This document shows, one piece after another, positions 42,086 to 47,432 of a stretch of 47,432 nucleotides of DNA. A program made the position numbers and the translations under genes. The stretch spans positions 1-47,432 of the forward strand of contig JASHNT010000023.1 in assembly GCA_030041495.1 (NCBI GenBank), given 5' to 3'. Source of the DNA: Bryobacteraceae bacterium (GTDB taxonomy: Bacteria; Acidobacteriota; Terriglobia; Bryobacterales; Bryobacteraceae). Below the pieces are notes generated by a model, which ran no database searches, was not told where the DNA came from, and was given only the letters and a program-made list of their open reading frames with translations. Each line of letters starts with the position of its first letter. The first letter of the stretch is position 1.

Positions 42086-43566
42086 CCAGCCTGGACTGTC
42101 TCGGTCGCCGGGCCGGTCGTCATCGCAGCCGGCAGCACCGCAATCGGGAGGAAAAAAGAAAAACGCGCGCCCTCGCCAGACTGGCTGCTGACGGTCAGCT
42201 CTCCCCCGTGGCTGGCGACAATCTCGCGCGCGATGGTCAGGCCCAGGCCGGTTCCCGGGATCCGCCCGCGCACCTCTTTGCCGCGATAAAACTTTTCGAA
42301 AATGGCGTTCATTTCCTTGGGATCAACCCCTGGTCCGCCGTTAGAGACGTGTATCACAACATTATCGTCCAAACGCCCCGCCGAAATCCCGATCGAGGCC
42401 GAAGGCGAGGAGTACTTCAGCGCATTGTCCAGCAGCAGCCGCAGCACCATCACGATCAAGCCCGGATCGGCATTCACGGGCGGCAGGTCCTCCGGCACCG
42501 ACACGTGTACGTCCCGCCCTTCGCAGAAACGCTTGAGCTGATCCATGGCTTCGGCGACCAACTCGCGCACCACGCAGGGCCGCCGGCTCAGCTTCACATG
42601 CCCGGCCTCGATGCGGGCCACCTCGATGGTTCGAGTGAGCAGCGTAGTCAGCCGGTCGGCTTCCTCATCGGCTACTGTCAGCAGCTCGCGCTCCGAGGCG
42701 TCGCGGCCTGGGTTGGTCAGCAGCGACGTAATCGCAGCCTTGATTGAGGTGAGCGGCGTCTTGAACTCATGCGCCAGGGCGTCCAGTAGCGTGGCCTTGA
42801 GCTGTTCGTTCTGGCGCGCGGCCTCGGCATGGCTGGCCGCCTCCTGCGCCCGGGCCCGTTCGATAGCGATGCCGCCCAATTGCGCCACGGCCTGCAACGC
42901 CGCTTCGGAAAGCGTTGCGCCCACCAATCCCAGGCTCCCCAGCACCCTTCCACCCAAGCGCACCGGAAGAATCTCCGTCTTCCGGCTCAGGGAAGACCAG
43001 GCCGATTCGGTCCGCGCGGCATCGCGCATTTGATCGTCGGTGAGGCTGGTTTCGGGACCACCGCGATACACCACGTCCGCGGCGCGCTCATACAGCGCGA
43101 CTTCCGGAACCTTGAAGACCTGCGCGATGCTCTGCGCGATTTGCGAGCCAACGCTGCGCCGGTCGTCGCCGATCATCATCGCGCGGCTGAATTCGTAGAC
43201 TTGCTCCATCTCCTGCCGGCGCGCGCCGGCTTCTTCGGCTCGCCGCCGCGCCCGCGCCGATAGCTGGCTAGCGGTGATGGCAGTGGTGAGGAATCCGCCC
43301 AGGGCGATCCAATCGTCCGTCACCCCGATCGTGAAATGAAGGATCGGTGGAAGGAAAAAAAAGTCGTAGCACACCACGCACACAAAGGACGCCGCGATCG
43401 CCGCGGCCAGTTCGCCGCCGGCGGCCACGAACAGGATCAGCAGCAGGTAGCTGAAGCCGGCGGTCGAGCTGTTGACGTGGAAAACGGCGTAATCCAGCGC
43501 GGTGACCGAGGCCACCAGCACCAGCACCCCACTGAACCGGATCAGGAACTTCACGTAGTAATTCAT
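42082..43566 (-). CDS. kdpD: KdpD-type histidine kinase lacking the N-terminal sensor half
   Basis: 494 aa from the ATG at 43566; a TTG at 43599 would add 11 residues and no ribosome binding site favours either. Order: four membrane helices of the DUF4118 type (about 7-85), a GAF-like region (about 120-230), HisKA with His266 (LDALAHEFKTPLTSIKAAI), and an ATPase domain with VMVLRLLLDNALKYSSPSAS, GGPGVDPKEM and GTGLGLTIARE. This is the C-terminal half of a normal ~900-aa KdpD; the KdpD sensor and USP domains are missing and are encoded on the other strand by two genes starting 87 bp away. Coupled to kdpE by a 4-nt overlap. Confidence 0.93.
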   Translation of the reverse strand: MNYYVKFLIRFSGVLVLVASVTALDYAVFHVNSSTAGFSYLLLILFVAAGGELAAAIAASFVCVVCYDFFFLPPILHFTIGVTDDWIALGGFLTTAITASQLSARARRRAEEAGARRQEMEQVYEFSRAMMIGDDRRSVGSQIAQSIAQVFKVPEVALYERAADVVYRGGPETSLTDDQMRDAARTESAWSSLSRKTEILPVRLGGRVLGSLGLVGATLSEAALQAVAQLGGIAIERARAQEAASHAEAARQNEQLKATLLDALAHEFKTPLTSIKAAITSLLTNPGRDASERELLTVADEEADRLTTLLTRTIEVARIEAGHVKLSRRPCVVRELVAEAMDQLKRFCEGRDVHVSVPEDLPPVNADPGLIVMVLRLLLDNALKYSSPSASIGISAGRLDDNVVIHVSNGGPGVDPKEMNAIFEKFYRGKEVRGRIPGTGLGLTIAREIVASHGGELTVSSQSGEGARFSFFLPIAVLPAAMTTGPATETVQAG

Positions 43567-43653
43567 TCTAAACAATGGCTTCCGCCAAGTGAATTCCAAG
43601 GAAGGGGGTCACGCAAGGCAAGCCCGCAACCGCGATCTAGTAAACTACAATCT
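43567..43653. promoter_or_regulatory. Divergent promoter region between the KdpD kinase half and its sensor-half genes
   Basis: 87 bp. On the plus strand TACAAT lies at 43646-43651, only 2 nt before the ATG at 43654, which is too close for a normal promoter of that start but could serve a slightly later start. No clear operator or palindrome was found here. Confidence 0.3.
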
Positions 43654-44745
43654 ATGTCCTCACCCCCGCGCCTGTCTCCGGATGAGCTGTTGCGCCGTGT
43701 GCAGGCTGAGGAGGAGTACGAACGCCGCGGCAGGCTCAAGATTTTCCTGGGATACGCTTCCGGGGTCGGCAAGAGCTTCCGCATGCTGGACGAAGGCCGG
43801 CGCCGCAAGGCACGTGGCCAGGACGTGGTGGTGGGCGCGATCCAGCCCAGGATGTCCGAGGAACTGGCTCACGTTCTCGAGAAGCTCGAGGTCATCCCGT
43901 TGCGGGAACGCGGAGGCATCCCGTACATGGACGTCGAGACCATCCTGAAGCGTCATCCTTCGGTTTGCCTGGTGGACGGTCTGGCCTACGATAATCCGCC
44001 CGGGCGTCCTCACGCCCACCGCTGGGAGGATGTGGAACAGTTGCTGCAAGCCGGCATCGCGGTCATTACCAGCGTGAACCTGCAATATGTGGAAGAGCGC
44101 CGCGAGGAAGTCGAGCGCATCCAGGGCAAGCGGGTCAGCGTGAGCGTCCCGGAGAGCTTTCTGCGCACGGCCGATGAAATCGAAGTGGTGGACGCTCCTT
44201 CCGAATACTGTATGACGCAGGCTGGGGAGGGCGCGCCGGTTTCGCGCGAGGAACTGGACAACCGGCTCTCGCAACTGCGCGAGCTGGCGTTGCTGCTGGC
44301 CGCTGACGTGGTCGATCGCCAATTAGAAGAGTACTTGGACCGGCAGGGCGTGGGACAGGCTTACGGCGCGCAGGAGCGCATCCTGGTGTGCATTACGCCG
44401 CGAGCCAACGCCGCGCGCATGCTGTCCCGCGCGCGCTTCGCCCGCGACCGCTTTCACGGCGAGCTGTTCGTGGTCCACGTCAGCCAGCCGGACATCAGCG
44501 CCGACGATCAGCAGCTCCTGGAGCGCAACCTCGCTCTGGCTCGCGAGGAAGGGGCTCGCGTCCGCACGCTGGAGGGGCCGGACCCGGTTGCCGCGATTCT
44601 GCAATTCGCGCATGAGCAGCGGATCACGCAAATCTACGTGGGCCACAGTCCGCAGCAAAGCTGGTGGTCGCGCTTCCGCAAGACCAATGTCGACCGCCTG
44701 ATTGAAGAGGCCGAGGGGATGGATGTCAAGCTCATCCCTCAGTGA
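43654..44745 (+). CDS. Stand-alone KdpD N-terminal sensor protein, diverged copy
   Basis: 363 aa from the ATG at 43654; the frame is open further upstream without family resemblance. Residues ~25-235 are the KdpD sensor domain with an intact Walker A (GYASGVGKS, 33-41), and ~245-363 a USP domain (ILVCITPRANAARMLSRARF, HGELFVVHVSQPDISADDQQ, ITQIYVGHSPQQSWWSR). It differs from normal KdpD: the Walker B/DEL motif VDE-[LF]-x-HTN is VDGLAYDN (107-114), and NVQHLESLND is NLQYVEERRE. So the acidic residue after Asp108 is lost. Truncated KdpD of similar length is known from cyanobacteria such as Anabaena. It overlaps the next, more typical copy by 23 nt and may have become a regulatory or ligand-only version. 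Confidence 0.9.
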   Translation: MSSPPRLSPDELLRRVQAEEEYERRGRLKIFLGYASGVGKSFRMLDEGRRRKARGQDVVVGAIQPRMSEELAHVLEKLEVIPLRERGGIPYMDVETILKRHPSVCLVDGLAYDNPPGRPHAHRWEDVEQLLQAGIAVITSVNLQYVEERREEVERIQGKRVSVSVPESFLRTADEIEVVDAPSEYCMTQAGEGAPVSREELDNRLSQLRELALLLAADVVDRQLEEYLDRQGVGQAYGAQERILVCITPRANAARMLSRARFARDRFHGELFVVHVSQPDISADDQQLLERNLALAREEGARVRTLEGPDPVAAILQFAHEQRITQIYVGHSPQQSWWSRFRKTNVDRLIEEAEGMDVKLIPQ

Positions 44746-45889
44746 CCCCGTCGACGGCTCAGCGGCTCCGCCCCGCGGCAAGCTGAAAATTTTCCTGGGC
44801 TACGCGGCCGGCGTCGGCAAAACCTTCAAGATGCTGCAGGAGGCGCAGGAGCGGCGCCGCCAGGGCGCGGACGTTGTGGTCGGCTACTTCGAGCCTCACG
44901 GCCGCGCCGATACCATCGCTCAACTGGAAGGTCTGGAATGCATGCCGCGCCGGATTCTCGAATACCGCGGCTCCAAATTCGAGGAGATGGATGTCGACGC
45001 GATTCTTGCGCGTCATCCGCAAGTCGCCGTGGTCGATGAATTCCCGCACACCAACGTGCCGGGCTGCCAGCGGACCAAACGCTGGGAAGACGTGCTGGTG
45101 CTGTTGGACGCCGCCATCGACGTCTATACCACCATGAATGTCCAGCACCTGGAGAGCCTGAACGACCAGATTCACCAGATCACCGGTATCCGCGTGCGCG
45201 AGACCGTCCCGGATTGGGTGGTACAGCAGGCCGGTGAAGTGGTGATGGTGGACTTAACCCCGCGGGCTTTGCTCAACCGGCTGGAGCGTGGGGTGGTCTA
45301 CAAGCCCGAAAAGGCTCGCCAAGCCAAGGAAAATTTCTTCAAGGAATCGACGCTGGTCGCGCTTCGTGAGCTGGCTCTGCGTCAAACCGCCTACGAGGTC
45401 GAACAACGGCACGGAATGGTCCACGCGGGCGAACCCGGCTCCGCGGCTGCGCCGCGCGTCGCCCGAGGCAACGAAACCCTGTTGGTGTACCTGACCGCCG
45501 ATCCTTCCGCCGCCGCGCTGATTCGCCGCGCCAAGCGTGCGGCGGACTTCTTTCACGCCGAATGCTGGGCGGTCGCGATCTCCCCCGGGCCGGGCTTGGA
45601 GGCCGTGCCGGAACCGGCGCGCCAGGTCCTGGAGAAGCATCTGAATTTCGCCCGCAATCTGCACCTGGAAACGCGCCTTCTGGAAGGTCCTGACCCGGCG
45701 CTGGAGCTGGTGCGCTTCGCCCGCGACCATGGGGTTACGCAAATCTATCTCAGCCGCGGGCACGCCCGAGCCTCGCTGCCGTTCGGGCAAGCTCTGCTGC
45801 GTCCGGACTTCATTCGCGAAGTCGTCCGCCTGGCGCGCGACGTGGAAGTGACCATCGTAGCCGAGCGCAAGCCTCCTCCGGCAGCCTAA
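44723..45889 (+). CDS. Stand-alone KdpD N-terminal sensor protein, typical copy
   Basis: 388 aa from the ATG at 44723, preceded by GAGGGG within the end of the previous gene; a TTG at 44702 is less likely. KdpD sensor domain (~20-230) with Walker A GYAAGVGKT (26-34), Walker B-type VDEFPHTN (104-111), MNVQHLESLNDQIHQITGIR and VRETVPDWVV, all close to the classical KdpD. A USP domain follows (about 250-380: LLVYLTADPSAAALIRRAKR, ITIVAE-type end as VTIVAERKPP). It lacks any transmembrane or kinase part, so it must act together with the separate histidine kinase. In some bacteria the KdpD USP domain binds c-di-AMP; whether this does is unknown. Translationally coupled to the previous copy. Confidence 0.92.
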   Translation: MSSSSLSDPVDGSAAPPRGKLKIFLGYAAGVGKTFKMLQEAQERRRQGADVVVGYFEPHGRADTIAQLEGLECMPRRILEYRGSKFEEMDVDAILARHPQVAVVDEFPHTNVPGCQRTKRWEDVLVLLDAAIDVYTTMNVQHLESLNDQIHQITGIRVRETVPDWVVQQAGEVVMVDLTPRALLNRLERGVVYKPEKARQAKENFFKESTLVALRELALRQTAYEVEQRHGMVHAGEPGSAAAPRVARGNETLLVYLTADPSAAALIRRAKRAADFFHAECWAVAISPGPGLEAVPEPARQVLEKHLNFARNLHLETRLLEGPDPALELVRFARDHGVTQIYLSRGHARASLPFGQALLRPDFIREVVRLARDVEVTIVAERKPPPAA

Positions 45890-45947
45890 GTCGGCTGTAA
45901 CGGGAACGGGTTGAGCCGCGTTTTACTTACAGGGAGATCTGTGCTCA

Positions 45948-46745
45948 ATGTCCCTCAAGTGGCTTTTCCTGTCTTTGCCCGTGTTGCCCGCTGTCCTGCT
46001 GTTTGCCGCAGATGATTCTTCCCCGGCGCCTACGCCTCCGCCGGCTTGGGCCACCAAGCAGTCGGCGCTTTGGACCCAGGACGACTGTAAACAAGTGCTC
46101 ACCGATTCGCCTTGGGCGAAGTCGGTTACTCCCGGCATCGTCCGGCACAACCCGGCTGACGACCGTCCTTACCAACAGCGCCCCATGGGCCGGCGCGGCG
46201 GATTCGGGTTCCCGGGTGGGGGGTATCCGGGAGGAGGCTATCCTGGCGGTGGTTATCCGGGCGGTTATCCTCCGCAGAACCAATACCCACAAAATCCTCC
46301 GCGTTCGAGCGACGACACGGCTGACGAGAAGCCCCCCATGCTGACACTACGGTGGGAGAGCGCGCTGCCGGTTCGCGACGCTGAATTGAGATCTCGCGAC
46401 GAGAATGCTCCCACGCTCGAAGACGAGAACCACTACGCGCTCGCCGTGTACGGAATCCCTGCCAGCGCACTGAACGGGGATCTCAAATCATTTGCCGATC
46501 AGATTAAGAAAAAGACGACTTTGAGCCGGGACGGCAAAAAGGATATGAAGCCTTCCAGCGTTCAAGTTCTGCGGCGCGAAAACGGACCGGTGGTCCTGTT
46601 CCTGTTCCTCAAGCCTAAAAACGCAAAAGACCAGATCAGCAAGGACGACCGGCGGGTGGAGTTCGACACGCAAATCGTCAGGTACTCCGTCAGCCAGGCG
46701 TTCTACCTGGACGACATGACGTTCCAGGGCAAGACGGAGCTTTGA
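45948..46745 (+). CDS. Secreted protein with Gly-Gly-Tyr-Pro repeats
   Basis: 265 aa with GGGAG about 10 nt upstream. Signal peptide MSLKWLFLSLPVLPAVLLFA. A conserved N-terminal block WTQDDCKQVLTDSPWAKSV follows, then a low-complexity repeat of GGGYP units (residues ~90-108) and a C-terminal folded part (about 125-265: MLTLRWESALPVRDAELRSR, HYALAVYGIPASALNG, VLFLFLKPKNAKDQISKDD, TQIVRYSVSQAFYLDDMTF). The WT-x-DDC-x-x-x-L-x-x-SPWA pattern is one I associate with acidobacterial exported proteins of unknown role. Repeats suggest a flexible linker. It lies downstream of the KdpD sensor genes, with no known link. Confidence 0.8.
   Translation: MSLKWLFLSLPVLPAVLLFAADDSSPAPTPPPAWATKQSALWTQDDCKQVLTDSPWAKSVTPGIVRHNPADDRPYQQRPMGRRGGFGFPGGGYPGGGYPGGGYPGGYPPQNQYPQNPPRSSDDTADEKPPMLTLRWESALPVRDAELRSRDENAPTLEDENHYALAVYGIPASALNGDLKSFADQIKKKTTLSRDGKKDMKPSSVQVLRRENGPVVLFLFLKPKNAKDQISKDDRRVEFDTQIVRYSVSQAFYLDDMTFQGKTEL
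46215..46271 (+). repeat. Tandem GGGYP-coding repeats
   Basis: Three 15-nt units coding Gly-Gly-Gly-Tyr-Pro followed by a 12-nt unit coding Gly-Gly-Tyr-Pro. The units differ at third codon positions, so they are conserved at protein level rather than being recent slippage copies. Confidence 0.85.
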
Positions 46746-46770
46746 AAACAGCTATCGGCAGTCAGGTATC

Positions 46771-46806
46771 AGTAGACGACCTGGAGACAGTAGACGACCT
46801 GGAGAA
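46771..46806 (+). repeat. Tandem direct repeat, 18-bp period
   Basis: Two copies of AGTAGACGACCTGGAGA followed by C or A (46771-46788 and 46789-46806), identical over 17 bases. They lie between the secreted-protein gene and the decayed TIGR03435 gene. Confidence 0.8.
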
Positions 46807-46836
46807 GTTTGAGCCGTGCGACCGGAAACTTGAGCC

Positions 46837-47290
46837 ATGCGAGCAGTCTTCGTGCGTGGCAACACCCTCGACTCTAAACACGTTTCGCTCAATGACCTGG
46901 TCCTATTCACCTACCGCCTGGGCGGTGTCCCGCTCTCCGGCACGGCGTGGGCGGATCAGCGCGACCTGACCTCCTCCGACCTCTTGCAACTTATCGCCAA
47001 GGTTTCGGCCGATCCTCCACCGCCTCCCGATTCCTTTCGCAAGATGCTTCAGCCGGTGCGGGCAGACCGTTTTCAAGCTGCAAATTCACCACGTCGAAAA
47101 GGGAGCTGCCGAGCCCTATGATCTCACTTTCGAATTCGTTAGTGAAAACGCTTCCGTCGGGCAGGCAGACGCGTCCGGACTCCCTCGCTGGCGACGGAAA
47201 TTCAAGAGCAGCTCGGTCTCAAACTGGAATCCTCCACTGCGCCCTTCGCACCATCGTCATCGACCACGCCCGGCTTGCCGAGTGAAAACT
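46837..47290 (+). pseudogene. Decayed TIGR03435-family soil protein
   Basis: Family blocks appear in the right order but in changing frames. From 46837 one frame reads MRAVFVRGNTLDSKHVSLND, TAWADQRDL-type sequence and SFRKMLQPVRADRFQ; after about 47080 another frame gives LQIHHVEKGAAEPYDLTFEF; after about 47190 a third reads SLATEIQEQLGLKLESSTAP; and the end TIVIDHARLAE is in yet another. In complete proteins these are joined as ML-x-x-LLADRF, the L-x-H-x-x-x-K-x-L-P-x-Y block, LQEQLGLKLES and VIDHVE-x-PSEN. At least three frameshifts are needed, and the N-terminus is missing. No intact copy is present here. Confidence 0.75.
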
Positions 47291-47432
47291 GATTGAGGGC
47301 AAACTGATCTGGAGCGGCGGTCGCCCACCACGCCACGATTACGGTAAGATTAAGGCACTATTAGCGGGGATAATCTGCACTTCCTCGGTACACGGCGAGC
47401 CCTGTTGGCGCGTCATCATTAGTGACCGCGCC
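47291..47432. other. Terminal 142 bp without a recognised gene
   Basis: One plus-strand frame after the TGA at 47282 stays open to the window edge (about 49 codons, including LIWSGGRPPRHDYGKIKALL). It has no clear start codon and no recognised family. It may be non-coding or the beginning of a further remnant. Confidence 0.3.

Noticed and set aside
43336-44745. Fusion of the first KdpD sensor gene with upstream sequence
   Set aside because: The upstream codons are antisense to the histidine kinase gene and have no domain.
1-47432. CRISPR arrays, insertion sequences, prophage or integrative element boundaries
   Set aside because: No spaced direct repeats, transposase, integrase or terminal inverted repeats were seen; the tandem paralogues and remnants are explained by duplication and decay.

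Overview
This window looks like a chromosomal stretch of a high-GC soil acidobacterium of the Bryobacterales/'Solibacter' kind. The main clues are a TIGR03437-type C-terminal domain at the left edge and a decayed TIGR03435-type soil protein at the right edge, two families I know mainly from Solibacter-like acidobacteria. Dense, overlapping operons of core genes and several secreted proteins of unknown function fit the same picture. This assignment comes from family recognition, not from a search. I saw no rRNA, tRNA, CRISPR array, insertion sequence or phage gene. Most of the window is ordinary chromosome with accessory islands.

Left part (1-16.2 kb), mostly core metabolism: the end of a large surface protein; a bifunctional Rel (p)ppGpp enzyme coupled to a DUF971 protein; a pyrR-pyrB-pyrC pyrimidine operon (minus strand); glcE-glcF of glycolate oxidase without glcD; a thiolase; a small secreted protein; homoserine dehydrogenase; and a tightly overlapped minus-strand operon aroC-def-fmt-argJ plus a small exported protein.

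Middle part (16.5-34.1 kb), more accessory: a phosphodiesterase/TPR fusion coupled to a sulfotransferase and followed by a secreted protein; a minus-strand operon made of a lipoprotein, two tandem paralogous polytopic membrane proteins with discoidin-like tails, a BadF-type sugar kinase and an alpha/beta hydrolase; malonyl-CoA decarboxylase; a hicAB toxin-antitoxin pair with a perfect 27-bp palindrome at its promoter; an isopropylmalate/homocitrate synthase-like enzyme; an exported DinB-like protein with a cytochrome c; a nitrilase-family amidase; and a fused alpha-beta E1 of a 2-oxo acid dehydrogenase.

Right part (34.1-45.9 kb) is a remodelled Kdp high-affinity potassium system and the most interesting region. 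On the minus strand it reads usp-like gene, 28-aa membrane microprotein, kdpF (27 aa), kdpA, kdpB, kdpC, a membrane-anchored Ser/Thr protein kinase and a PAP2-family membrane protein, with gaps of 0-24 nt throughout. Next to it are kdpE and a histidine kinase that has lost the usual KdpD N-terminal half. Divergent from these lie two separate copies of that N-terminal half (KdpD sensor plus USP domain). KdpD is therefore split into parts and its sensor half duplicated, and a Ser/Thr kinase sits where it could act on the pump. The window ends with a Gly-Tyr-Pro-repeat secreted protein and the frameshifted TIGR03435 remnant.
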